DNA of 64,000 bases from Candidatus Nitrosopelagicus brevis (GCF_000812185.1 NZ_CP007026.1:328426-392425); one strand, 5' to 3'. Positions 17,103-24,874 are shown, numbered from the stretch's first letter. The notes: generated from the sequence alone by a model not told the origin. Made by a program: numbers and translations.

Positions 17103-17189
17103 GCGGGGATCGCCTAGCCCGGTATGGCGTGGGATTGCTAATCCCATGTTCGCAAGAACTCGGGGGTTCAAGTCCCTCTCCCCGCGCCA
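17103..17189 (+). tRNA. tRNA-Ser (anticodon GCT)
   Basis: An 87-nt type II tRNA. Acceptor GCGGGGA pairs with TCCCCGC, the anticodon stem GGGAT/ATCCC encloses TTGCTAA with anticodon GCT, the long variable arm is GTTC-GCAA-GAAC, and the T arm contains GGTTCAAGTCC. The 3' CCA (17187-17189) is encoded in the DNA, unlike the other three tRNAs in this window. It reads serine codons AGC/AGU. No intron is visible. Confidence 0.95.
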
Positions 17190-17230
17190 GCTTTAATATT
17201 GACTTAATCATGATATAATTTAGAATCAAG

Positions 17231-17392
17231 ATGGGACGTCGTAAAAGTCAAAAAATAGTAAAAACAGGCCCAAAAAATGTTACAACTGGAATGTGCCCTT
17301 TATGCAAAACAATTGGTCGCATTTTCATTATAGGCAATGTTGGTGAAGAAAGAGCTAAATGTCCTGCATGTAATCAAGAATTTGATTTATAG
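17231..17392 (+). CDS. Small zinc-ribbon protein, Elf1-like
   Basis: A 53-residue protein. ATG at 17231 follows tRNA-Ser by 41 bp. It begins with the basic MGRRKSQK, then has two CxxC knuckles, CPLC at 22-25 and CPAC at 44-47, with about 18 residues between. The basic MGRRK opening and single zinc ribbon resemble archaeal transcription elongation factor Elf1, which binds RNA polymerase near the downstream DNA. The region is too short to exclude another small zinc ribbon such as a ribosomal or RNA-binding protein. Confidence 0.65.
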   Translation: MGRRKSQKIVKTGPKNVTTGMCPLCKTIGRIFIIGNVGEERAKCPACNQEFDL

Positions 17393-17415
17393 CTAGACTG
17401 GACATAACCATACCT

Positions 17416-17422
17416 TTTTAAA
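17416..17422 (+). promoter_or_regulatory. TATA box before the 57-residue coiled-coil gene
   Basis: TTTTAAA in CTTTTTAAAG, about 25 bases before the ATG at 17444. This gives independent support for the short gene that follows, and suggests a leaderless mRNA. Confidence 0.55.
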
Positions 17423-17443
17423 GAATTTTTTCAATATCAGATT

Positions 17444-17617
17444 ATGAGTTCTGAAGGAGAGGGAACAGTTTACGATAGAATCGAAAAACTAGAAGATGAA
17501 ATTGCAACTTTACGAAACGAAATTGATGTAATAAAAAATGCTTTTAGAAATGAACTTGCAAGACATGAAGTTAAGATGATCAAAAAAGGTCATGATGTTT
17601 CATCAATTATTGATTAA
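17444..17617 (+). CDS. Small coiled-coil protein (57 aa)
   Basis: ATG at 17444 to TAA at 17617. Residues 8-45 form a heptad-patterned helix (YDRIEKLEDEIATLRNEIDV) and the C-terminus is HDVSSIID. It has no cysteines or membrane segment. It has its own TATA box. The 3' end overlaps the convergent SirB1-family gene by 11 bp. I do not recognise a family; a small dimerising scaffold is all the sequence suggests. Confidence 0.65.
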   Translation: MSSEGEGTVYDRIEKLEDEIATLRNEIDVIKNAFRNELARHEVKMIKKGHDVSSIID

Positions 17618-18431
17618 TCTTTTCTCTAATTTCTCTAATTAATTCTAAAACAAAGTCAACATCTTCGGCATTTGGTTCCATTTCCAAATATTTGTTAAGA
17701 AATTCAAGTGCATTATCATAATTCTTTAATTTTTCTTCTAAAATTCCCATGTCTCGAATTTCATCTGCTGATTCAGGGAGTATTTCTAAAATCATTCTAT
17801 TACACATACTTGCCATTTCATATGCAAACGAATCTGTGTATGAATTTTTTAAATTTCTCAACATTCGAATTAGTATTTTTTCATCTGAAATCTGATTTAG
17901 ATACTCTGCTTGAAATTCTACAGAATCTCCATAATTTTGATACAAAATTTCTTGTAAATCTTCTAATTCTAATAAACGACCTCTGTTAAACGGATCTAAA
18001 ATCATCTCCTCCTCATATTTTACAATTACATGACTTGGGAATCCTACTATCTTTAAATCCAAATCTGCATATTTTGCAATTTCTGTATACAAAATACACA
18101 GTGTGATTGGTATGCCCGAACTTCTTTCTAAGACATAATTTAGAAAATTATTCTTAGGATTATAGTAATCATCTAAATCTCCTTGAAATTCTTCAACATC
18201 AAAAAGAAATTCATTTAAAAGTGAAATTAGATATGTGGGGTTTTTTGATTCTGTAATTCTATTTCTAAAATTTATTCCTATTTCTTTAATTCTTTCTAAT
18301 TCTTTTGAAATTGATAATTCTGGATATTCAAGAATTTGTGCCAATTTTAGACATTTTTCAATTAAACTGAAATTTTCATTACTGACAAAAGTGTTCCATT
18401 CTGAAACAAGTGAGATTTCTCTCTCATTCAT
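17607..18431 (-). CDS. SirB1-family transglutaminase-like/TPR protein
   Basis: A 274-residue protein of the SirB1 (transglutaminase-like) family. The diagnostic core is YYNPKNNFLNYVLERSSGIP followed by ITLCILYTEIAKYADLDLKI and GFPSHVIVKY. This mirrors bacterial SirB1 proteins (ERRxGIPITLxxxY ... VGFPGHFL) with Cys and His at the expected places. The C-terminal 70 residues look like a tetratricopeptide pair (ILEEKLKNYDNALEFLNKYL). Biochemical function in this family is poorly known; a protease-like or scaffold role is possible. Its start overlaps the stop of the gene upstream (18431), so the two minus-strand genes form an operon. Confidence 0.8.
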   Translation of the reverse strand: MNEREISLVSEWNTFVSNENFSLIEKCLKLAQILEYPELSISKELERIKEIGINFRNRITESKNPTYLISLLNEFLFDVEEFQGDLDDYYNPKNNFLNYVLERSSGIPITLCILYTEIAKYADLDLKIVGFPSHVIVKYEEEMILDPFNRGRLLELEDLQEILYQNYGDSVEFQAEYLNQISDEKILIRMLRNLKNSYTDSFAYEMASMCNRMILEILPESADEIRDMGILEEKLKNYDNALEFLNKYLEMEPNAEDVDFVLELIREIREKINQ

Positions 18432-19645
18432 TACATGTGTTTTGAACCGGTAGATAAATCCCTTTTCAGATATAGTTCTGGTTCTTTTAATTCTCTTGTA
18501 CTTGGTGGTTTCTCAATCAAAAATCTAAATGCATCTTTTCCAAATTTATTAAATACCTTTTCTGTAAGTTCTTTTCCCATATTCTTTCTAACTTTGTATG
18601 ATGAGAAATCAGTTCCCATGAAAGTTGTTAGATAATTTTGAAAATCATCGTCATCTTGTAATATGTTCTGTACTGCAAATTCTGCTATTCCTTCCATAGT
18701 AGAAAATGCGGCATGATGTGATTGAATTGGCAATAGCCATCTCTGATAAATTTCTGATAATTCCGGAACAATTTCTGAAATTTTTGGGTCAATTTCTACA
18801 TGTGAATAAGTCATAACGTCTGGTCCTAATTCATTCACTACAAAATTATCTGGATTCAACATGAAAAATAAATTTGCATGTTTGGCAATTGGGAAATTAT
18901 CTGGAACAGTTTGTAATTGTAAATATTCATAAAGATTTTTTGTAGAATCTTCATCTAAATTTAGAATTATTTTAGCCAATTCTTCATTAATAGAATTCAC
19001 ATTAATTGCAGCATTTTTGTTATCCTCTTGCAGATTATCTTGGGTTGAATGAACTATTTCTTCCACCATTGTCATTTTAAGAGCGCCTTTGTAACCTGAT
19101 TCGACCTGTTCTTTTCGTAAATCATAAGGCTGACCTTGTTTATAGAGAATAATTTTTGGATAACTTGATAAAATGAATTTATTCAAATACACACAAGAAT
19201 CCAAATAATCTCCGTATGTAGTTGAAATCTTTGAAATGTATGATTTGGCATAAGTAGAATAAACTAAAAATTTTTCTGTATCTTTTTGAATCAATTCTGC
19301 AATATTTTTGGTATCTAAATCTGCCACCGCTGAAAATAATTCATCTACAAAATTTCTTGATTGTTTTGTTGCAAACACTTTTTTTCCTTTTAATAATTTA
19401 AATTCTTTCAAATCTGGAAATTCTATTCTAAGATCCGATTTTATTGGAAATCCTGTAAACTCTTCAACTTTCTTACAAATATCTGGGAATATTTCTTTAG
19501 AAAATGATTCTAATCCTATGAATTGTTTAGGAAATTCTTTATCTTCATCAATTTTTTCTGATAATTTTGCAATCTCTTTTTCTTCATCAATCTCTACTGA
19601 AATTTGATCTAAAAGTGCTTCAGCAAACTCTTCAAATTCTCCCAT
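18431..19645 (-). CDS. Uncharacterised 404-residue protein
   Basis: Not recognised. Acidic N-terminus (residues 1-45), a central alpha-helical region and no signal peptide. Residues around 186-205 read KMTMVEEIVHSTQDNLQ, giving an EExxHxxQ pattern. A later helix reads HHAAFSTMEGIAEFAVQNIL, with two His and an EGxxE. Together these could form a metalloprotease-like site without the classical HExxH, but that is speculative. It is co-transcribed with the SirB1-family gene downstream (one-base overlap of start and stop). The upstream tRNA-Gly, also minus strand, ends 40 bp before it. Confidence 0.7.
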   Translation of the reverse strand: MGEFEEFAEALLDQISVEIDEEKEIAKLSEKIDEDKEFPKQFIGLESFSKEIFPDICKKVEEFTGFPIKSDLRIEFPDLKEFKLLKGKKVFATKQSRNFVDELFSAVADLDTKNIAELIQKDTEKFLVYSTYAKSYISKISTTYGDYLDSCVYLNKFILSSYPKIILYKQGQPYDLRKEQVESGYKGALKMTMVEEIVHSTQDNLQEDNKNAAINVNSINEELAKIILNLDEDSTKNLYEYLQLQTVPDNFPIAKHANLFFMLNPDNFVVNELGPDVMTYSHVEIDPKISEIVPELSEIYQRWLLPIQSHHAAFSTMEGIAEFAVQNILQDDDDFQNYLTTFMGTDFSSYKVRKNMGKELTEKVFNKFGKDAFRFLIEKPPSTRELKEPELYLKRDLSTGSKHM

Positions 19646-19685
19646 ATTGAAAATAAAATAAAAACTAATTTAATGCTATCTTAAA

Positions 19686-19759
19686 TGCAGTCACCGGGAT
19701 TTGAACCCGGGTCACTAACTTGGCAAGCTAGAATAATAACCAAACTATACTATGACTGC
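19686..19759 (-). tRNA. tRNA-Gly (anticodon GCC)
   Basis: A 74-nt cloverleaf on the minus strand: acceptor GCAGTCA/TGACTGC, discriminator A, anticodon stem CTAGC/GTTAG around TTGCCAA with anticodon GCC, and T arm CCGGGTTCAAATCCCGG. It reads GGC and GGU. No CCA is encoded and no intron is seen. Confidence 0.95.
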
Positions 19760-19841
19760 TCAAACGTTTAAGAAAAAGTTGCATATTAAAGCCTAATGAT
19801 TCAATATCAATTTTTTAATTCATCTAGTGTATTATCCATAC

Positions 19842-20084
19842 ATGGATGAAAGAATCATAAAAATTCTTGAAAAAAAAATTAGTGAGACAAAAACTGAAAA
19901 TAACAAAACTAAGGAAATTGTTGATAAATTCTCTAATTTTGATTCTATTTCATTTTCTTCAGGAATTCTAATTGGACGTTTATTAAATTCATTTTATTAT
20001 CAACATAGAAGGGTTCTAAAACGGGATCCTACTGATACTGAATTTACTGAATTTCTTGAATTTCTAAAAAAAGAATTTACGTAA
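19842..20084 (+). CDS. Small uncharacterised protein
   Basis: An 80-residue protein from the ATG at 19842; a GTG at 19827 would add five residues. It has a helical N-terminal half (ERIIKILEKKISETKTEN), then a middle segment FSSGILIGRLLNSFYYQHRR and an acidic C-terminus. No known domain, cysteine motif or TM helix is clear. The gene stands between tRNA-Gly and the convergent L10e gene with a 5-bp gap. Family unknown. Confidence 0.6.
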   Translation: MDERIIKILEKKISETKTENNKTKEIVDKFSNFDSISFSSGILIGRLLNSFYYQHRRVLKRDPTDTEFTEFLEFLKKEFT

Positions 20085-20089
20085 ATTCT

Positions 20090-20584
20090 CTAATTTTTGA
20101 AAAAGTTAATTGATGGGGTTCCAGGTAGCTTTACACAAGCTTTTCGTAATGCACTTTTTGCTGCTTCTAGATGTTCTTCATCTACATTCATTTCCATTAT
20201 GACTTGACCTTGTCTTGCTCTTACTGCAAGACTATTTGCTTTTCCAAATGCACGTCTCATGCCTTCTGAAAGTCTGTCTGCACCTGCTGCTGCAATAGTT
20301 TTATTCTCTCTTAATCTAACATGTGGGTAAACTCTCAAGCGTGAATTATATCCAGTTTCCCCTGTAGTCTTTTCTAGTGTCTTGTTCGCAGCCAATCTGG
20401 TTGATTCAAGAGCCATATGTCTAATCTGGACTTTTTCATTAATTTTTAATTGTACACAATACTCAAACTGTCTTTTTTTATTTCCACTGTTAAATTTTGC
20501 AATTTTAATTTGAGGTTTTCCTTTGATATGCCTTGTATTGGCATAAGGTTGTCCGTTTCCCTTTCTATAACAAGCACCATGCAT
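20090..20584 (-). CDS. rpl10e: 50S ribosomal protein L10e (uL16)
   Basis: Large-subunit protein uL16 of 164 residues, near the A-site tRNA. Family signs are the opening HGACYRKGNGQPYANTR, the central YNSRLRVYPHVRLRENKTIA, and ADRLSEGMRRAFGKA, followed by RARQGQVIMEMNVDEEHLEA. The ATG at 20584 has no RBS, in keeping with leaderless translation. It stands alone, as in many archaea. Confidence 0.96.
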   Translation of the reverse strand: MHGACYRKGNGQPYANTRHIKGKPQIKIAKFNSGNKKRQFEYCVQLKINEKVQIRHMALESTRLAANKTLEKTTGETGYNSRLRVYPHVRLRENKTIAAAGADRLSEGMRRAFGKANSLAVRARQGQVIMEMNVDEEHLEAAKSALRKACVKLPGTPSINFFKN

Positions 20585-20682
20585 ATCAAAGAAACTTCAA
20601 TAACCCTATTTTAACGATTAGCATAACATATGGAGATCTCGAGTAATTTTGAGTATATTATGCAGAATTATTATATCGCAAC

Positions 20683-20697
20683 ACCTCTAAACGAGGT
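20683..20697. promoter_or_regulatory. Inverted repeat at the start of endA
   Basis: ACCTC-TAAAC-GAGGT, a perfect 5-bp inverted repeat that ends on the base before the endA ATG. As RNA it would form a small hairpin against the start codon. The GAGGT arm also looks like a Shine-Dalgarno core but is too close to the ATG to act as one. Confidence 0.3.
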
Positions 20698-21273
20698 ATG
20701 TCATTTGATTTTGAAACAAAGATCTCAGCAAAATTCATAGATGAAAAAACCATTGTACTTAATCCAAAAATGCAGAATATTTTGACAGAACGAGGGTTTG
20801 GTGAACTACAAAATAATACATTGGTATTAGATTCATTTGAAACATTATATCTCTTGTATAACAATAAACTTGAATTAAAAAAAGTAAATAAAAATATCAT
20901 TTTTGATGAATTAATTCAAAAATACACCCAAAAGGATGATGATACTCTAACTAGATTTCTGCTTTATAGAGACTTACGAACTAAAGGTTATGTTGTGAAA
21001 GATGGTTTTGGATTTGATTCTGATTTTAGAGTATATGAAAAGGGGAATTATGGAAAAAAAGATGCTAAATTTCTTATTTTTGCATTCAATGAAGGTACTC
21101 AACAAAAAATTGGAAAATTGTATAAAAACATTCAAGAAATTACGCAAATGGGTAAGGAGCCTATTATTGCAGTAATTGAACGTCGTGGAGAAATAATATA
21201 TTATAAAATCAATAAAATGAATTTCTTAGAAAATCAATCTGAACTTGAAATGAAGGATTTTAATTTTAATTAG
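20698..21273 (+). CDS. endA: tRNA-splicing endonuclease subunit, catalytic His absent
   Basis: EndA-family subunit of 191 residues, which cuts bulge-helix-bulge motifs in pre-tRNA and pre-rRNA. The C-terminal nuclease domain shows LYRDLRTKGYVVKDGFGFDS, then FRVYEKG (Tyr113), and MGKEPIIAVIERRGEIIYY (Lys153). The expected HxKYLV histidine is Asp122 in KKDAKFLIF. The triad is therefore Tyr-Asp-Lys rather than Tyr-His-Lys. It may be the non-catalytic partner of a heteromeric enzyme, or an altered active subunit. Its 3' end overlaps the PLD-like gene by 8 bp, convergently. Confidence 0.88.
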   Translation: MSFDFETKISAKFIDEKTIVLNPKMQNILTERGFGELQNNTLVLDSFETLYLLYNNKLELKKVNKNIIFDELIQKYTQKDDDTLTRFLLYRDLRTKGYVVKDGFGFDSDFRVYEKGNYGKKDAKFLIFAFNEGTQQKIGKLYKNIQEITQMGKEPIIAVIERRGEIIYYKINKMNFLENQSELEMKDFNFN

Positions 21274-21928
21274 GATTTACAGCCCATTCTGAAGAATATT
21301 TCAATAAACTATTTCTTTCAGCAAATTCAAAATCATAGACCTTGACAGATGATGTTTCATCAAGCCATAATTTTTCAAAATCTTTAATTTTTGTTTCAAC
21401 TCTTGATTTATCATTCCATGATGTGAACACATCAATTGTTTCAAAATTCTTTGCTCTTCTGGCTAACATGACGCTTGATGTACCTGAAAAAACAACTGAG
21501 TCTCCATTTGCATCCCTGAAAATTCCCACCTTCTCAGAAAATGTACCATCAATATCTTCTGAACTTGGAATTCCAATCTTCAACATAAGATTTCCATCAT
21601 TAACCAATCTTCTAATTTGTTCTAACTTTACATCTCTGATTAACTCTGGATTAAAATTCTTCCAACTATTTCCGTTTTTTGAAAATAATTTTGTCATCAT
21701 ATTCAAATCTTTTATTCCAAATTGGTGCCCTGATATCAGTCTCATTCTTGCATTTGGCGTTGAATTATGAAATCCTAGCGATAATGTAGTTAAACCACTT
21801 AATGTCACATATTCGACTGCTCTATCATATTCGATACAATTATTCAAACAAGGAATTAAGAAATCTGAAACTATATCATCTTCATCTGATCTGTATTGTT
21901 CTTTTAATTTTAATTTTCTAAGTTCCAT
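21266..21928 (-). CDS. PLD-like nuclease-family protein with degenerate motif
   Basis: A 220-residue protein resembling the phospholipase-D-like domain found before some superfamily 2 helicases. The core reads GTFSEKVGIFRDANGDSVVF then SGTSSVMLARRAKNFETIDV and FTSW. In active members the first motif is HxKxGIF and the second GSxNxT; here the His is Ser and the Asn is Val. No helicase is fused or adjacent. It could be a decayed remnant or a binding protein. It is convergent with endA and upstream of nothing on its strand except tRNA-Glu. Confidence 0.65.
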   Translation of the reverse strand: MELRKLKLKEQYRSDEDDIVSDFLIPCLNNCIEYDRAVEYVTLSGLTTLSLGFHNSTPNARMRLISGHQFGIKDLNMMTKLFSKNGNSWKNFNPELIRDVKLEQIRRLVNDGNLMLKIGIPSSEDIDGTFSEKVGIFRDANGDSVVFSGTSSVMLARRAKNFETIDVFTSWNDKSRVETKIKDFEKLWLDETSSVKVYDFEFAERNSLLKYSSEWAVNPN

Positions 21929-21972
21929 AATATACTAAATATTGTTGAGAGTTAAAATCTTGTTATAATGGT

Positions 21973-22046
21973 GCTCCCATCGGGATTTGAACCCGAGTCA
22001 CTGCCTTGAGAGGGCAATATGCTTGGCCGGACTACACTATAGGAGC
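21973..22046 (-). tRNA. tRNA-Glu (anticodon CTC)
   Basis: A 74-nt cloverleaf on the minus strand: acceptor GCTCCTA/TGGGAGC, discriminator A, anticodon stem TTGCC/GGCAG around CTCTCAA with anticodon CTC, and T arm CTCGGGTTCAAATCCCGA. It reads GAG. CCA is not encoded; no intron is visible. Confidence 0.94.
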
Positions 22047-22051
22047 TGTTT

Positions 22052-22068
22052 TGACAAGAAATTTGTCA
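22052..22068. repeat. Inverted repeat upstream of tRNA-Glu
   Basis: TGACAA-GAAAT-TTGTCA, with 6-bp perfect arms, begins 6 bases upstream of the tRNA-Glu 5' end. It may be part of the tRNA promoter, a processing hairpin or chance. Confidence 0.25.
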
Positions 22069-22178
22069 TAATTAAACGAATCCGCATTATTTCTTCATCT
22101 AAAAAAATTCAATGATTATACATAATTGAAAAAAGTTTTCAATAATGGGAATAATTACTTGTTGAAGGAAAACTTATC

Positions 22179-23084
22179 ATGAACTTGGATGAAATTATTA
22201 AAATTATTGGTCCGACTAACTCTCCAATTGCAATAGGTGGATACAATTCTGATGATTTTGACACTGATTGCAACATCCACAATTTAGTTATCTTTGATGG
22301 AAAAGAAACATCTGATGAAATTATCAATCATGAATCAAAAATTCTAAAGATTTCCCACGGCAATCTATCAGAAACTAGCACTGAAAATTTAATTTATTAT
22401 GATAATCTAGAAATCATCCAAGATCCGGAATGGGAACTTAAGATGTTAGTATCTAAAATACAAGAAAAGAAAAACCAATTGTTTTCCACATCTTCAAAAA
22501 CTGCTCTTGTTGAATCTCAACTATCATTATCTAAGGCTAAAAATGCTCTAGAAAATGAGGATCCATTTGTTTCATGCTGGATAAAATGTGGCATAGTTTC
22601 TCTTATAGATTCAATTCTTTTACAAAATAATATTTTACCAAATCCAGTTCATGCGCTATCTTCTATACGAAGTTTGAAACAAAAAGATACAAGTCAATTT
22701 GTCGATAAAATCATCTCTGAAACAGGAATTGAAAGAGCAACTTCTTCATTATTGCCTAGAATGTTAAAATCAACTTGTGGTTTTTCTGACATGATTGAAA
22801 AAAATCAAAATTCCACTATTATTGAAACAAAGGCTAACTATCTAATTGAAAATTCTTTATTATCTGATTGTTACTTGTATCTAAATTTTCAAAACAAAAT
22901 TAACTTTTACAAAATTAAAAATTCATTGAATCTAAACTCAGATAAAATTCATGTTTTGAAAACTGCATTTGATCTTACACACACACCTTCTGAATTAACT
23001 TCCTCAATCGATTCAATGAATGAAATCATTGATAAATTATTAAGCATCAGTTTCAATGTTAATAAAAAATCAAAGAATCCTTAA
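22179..23084 (+). CDS. Uncharacterised 301-residue protein
   Basis: Not recognised. The N-terminal 70 residues (IGGYNSDDFDTDCNIHNLVI) have an alternating pattern with acidic residues after a Gly-rich loop, reminiscent of a nucleotidyltransferase-like fold, but the full GS(x)DxD motif is not present. Residues 90-245 are helical, with SLSKAKNALENEDPFVSCWI and IERATSSLLPRMLKSTCGF. No signal peptide or TM segment is visible. The nearest neighbour downstream is the cysteine-rich peptide gene 24 bases on, which has its own TATA-like box. Confidence 0.7.
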   Translation: MNLDEIIKIIGPTNSPIAIGGYNSDDFDTDCNIHNLVIFDGKETSDEIINHESKILKISHGNLSETSTENLIYYDNLEIIQDPEWELKMLVSKIQEKKNQLFSTSSKTALVESQLSLSKAKNALENEDPFVSCWIKCGIVSLIDSILLQNNILPNPVHALSSIRSLKQKDTSQFVDKIISETGIERATSSLLPRMLKSTCGFSDMIEKNQNSTIIETKANYLIENSLLSDCYLYLNFQNKINFYKIKNSLNLNSDKIHVLKTAFDLTHTPSELTSSIDSMNEIIDKLLSISFNVNKKSKNP

Positions 23085-23108
23085 AACCAAGTTCATAACT
23101 ATTAGAGC

Positions 23109-23258
23109 ATGACAGATCAAGCATGCGGATGCGAAGCAGCTACAGGCGATCCAGACTATGAATGTGATTGTGCAATGCAAGGAACTTGCCTTTGTGCTAA
23201 TGATTGCAAATGTACCGTGGATGTCTGCAAAGAAGCAGTATCTCAGCTAAACCCATAG
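23109..23258 (+). CDS. Metallothionein-like cysteine-rich peptide (49 aa)
   Basis: ATG at 23109 to TAG at 23258. Nine of 49 residues are cysteine (6, 8, 19, 21, 27, 29, 33, 35, 40), arranged as four CxC pairs plus one; only one aromatic residue is present (Tyr18). That density and the CxC spacing resemble metallothioneins, which bind Cu(I), Zn(II) or Cd(II) in thiolate clusters. A TTAAAA box lies at 23081-23086, the right distance for a leaderless start. No homologue is recalled by name. Copper binding would suit an ammonia oxidiser with many cupredoxins, but this is inference. Confidence 0.75.
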   Translation: MTDQACGCEAATGDPDYECDCAMQGTCLCANDCKCTVDVCKEAVSQLNP

Positions 23259-23347
23259 AAAAAATACAACTTTTTCTTCTTTTTTATTTTATTTTATCAT
23301 TGTAAAACCTATCAAACATTAAATATGCTCACAACAGTCTGAATTTT

Positions 23348-24853
23348 GTGAAACTACCAATCATTATTGCAACATTTTCACTACTATTGATAATTCCACT
23401 AGCATCTCAAAATTCATTTGCTCAAGTTAATTCAGGTGGATTTCAAGCAGGCGGTGTAAATGTTGATGGGTCTTGGTATGTTGGTGAAGGTCTCAAAGTC
23501 GGTGACTATTTCAGCTTTAACGTATGTCATGTAGATTATTTAGATTGTTCAGATTTTGACATGGCACTGTGGGTTCAAGAAGAAGTTCGTGTTGGAACTG
23601 AGGATAAATTTAGAATGCAAGTTTTGGTTTATGATGGTAGTAAAATTGTTAAAGGAGTAATGGATGTTGGTCAAGTTGCACCAGAACCTACTGGCGGAAC
23701 TGAAGAAATCTCTTCATATCGAAGTGTTTACAAGTCTTCTATTGCTTGGCTTTCTGCATTTGCAACAAAAGAAATAGAAGACGATGGAGTATACTTAACT
23801 GGAAAAGGCCCACGAGAATTTAGAGCAGCTTCTTGGGGAAAGATTGGAAATATTGGTGGTCAACAAATCTTGCCTTCTGCTGAACAAACTATTTCAGTTG
23901 GAGCTGGTCAATTTGATTCAATTCTACTTACTTGGAAGACAGGTGGTCAACAAAGTAAAGCTTGGATTGTAGATGAATTTCCATTTCCAATCAAAGCTAA
24001 AACTTTCATGCATGTTTCCCAAGGTATTCCTCCAGTAGAATATGATTTTGAACTATTAGATTACAAAGAAAATGTATCTTCCAATCCATTTGTAAATGTT
24101 GAAACTACAGCTGCAAAACAAGCTGCTGCAGGATGTCCTGCAGAGTATCAAAAGACAAAATTTAATGAATCTACAAATACATTTTCAATGATTGTTAAAG
24201 GTGTCATTGGTCCAAAAATTGTAAAACAAGGATGTGATATTGAGATGTTCATTGATTTCAAGCGAATGGTAAATCCTACTGAATTTGTAGACCAAGTACA
24301 TTATGATATTGTAGTATTTGGTGATACATCAAAACCTCCAATCAAAACAGTTTCTGCTGAAGAAGGAAGAGCTGAATTATACACCGCATCTGGTCAAACA
24401 TATAGATTCGTGTTGGCAGATCAGCCTCCTGGAATATACACATATGCAATAGTCGTTTATGGTACTGGTCCTGAACACATTCTAGGTGGTAATCCTGACA
24501 CATCTGGATTAATGACATTTGAAATTGAAGTCGTAAAAGGTGGAGACACATCATTTTCTGCACCTCCTAATGCATCAATCACTGATATTCCACAATGGGT
24601 AAAAAATAATGCCGAATGGTGGGCAGACGGACAAATTGATGATGCATCATTTGTTAGCGGCATACAATATTTGATTAATCAGGGAATAATGAAAATTCCT
24701 CAAACTGCACAAGGCAGCGGTTCTGGTTCTGATGGAATTCCAGAATGGATTAAAGGTAATGCAGAATGGTGGGCTGCAGGTCAAATAGACGATAATACAT
24801 TTGTTAGCGGCATACAGTGGTTAATTTCAAATGGAATTATGAGAATATCTTAA
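23348..24853 (+). CDS. Secreted protein with duplicated IPxWVKNNAxWW module
   Basis: A 501-residue exported protein. The start is a GTG at 23348, followed by a signal peptide (KLPIIIATFSLLLIIPLASQ) ending near NSFA. Residues 30-260 form a beta-rich domain of unknown type, and 265-395 a second beta domain. Two copies of a module of about 38 residues end the protein: IPQWVKNNAEWWADGQIDDA near 415 and IPEWIKGNAEWWAAGQIDDN near 464, each followed by FVSGIQ(Y/W)LI and (G)IM(K/R)I. The module is common in secreted thaumarchaeal proteins; it recurs at 63896. Function unknown, presumably at the cell surface. Confidence 0.85.
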   Translation: MKLPIIIATFSLLLIIPLASQNSFAQVNSGGFQAGGVNVDGSWYVGEGLKVGDYFSFNVCHVDYLDCSDFDMALWVQEEVRVGTEDKFRMQVLVYDGSKIVKGVMDVGQVAPEPTGGTEEISSYRSVYKSSIAWLSAFATKEIEDDGVYLTGKGPREFRAASWGKIGNIGGQQILPSAEQTISVGAGQFDSILLTWKTGGQQSKAWIVDEFPFPIKAKTFMHVSQGIPPVEYDFELLDYKENVSSNPFVNVETTAAKQAAAGCPAEYQKTKFNESTNTFSMIVKGVIGPKIVKQGCDIEMFIDFKRMVNPTEFVDQVHYDIVVFGDTSKPPIKTVSAEEGRAELYTASGQTYRFVLADQPPGIYTYAIVVYGTGPEHILGGNPDTSGLMTFEIEVVKGGDTSFSAPPNASITDIPQWVKNNAEWWADGQIDDASFVSGIQYLINQGIMKIPQTAQGSGSGSDGIPEWIKGNAEWWAAGQIDDNTFVSGIQWLISNGIMRIS

Positions 24854-24874
24854 AATTGGAATTGATGTGAAAAT

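Noticed and set aside
21342-21770. 142-codon plus-strand frame over the PLD-like gene
   Set aside because: The minus-strand reading gives a family match; the plus-strand product is a low-complexity Ser/Phe-rich sequence.
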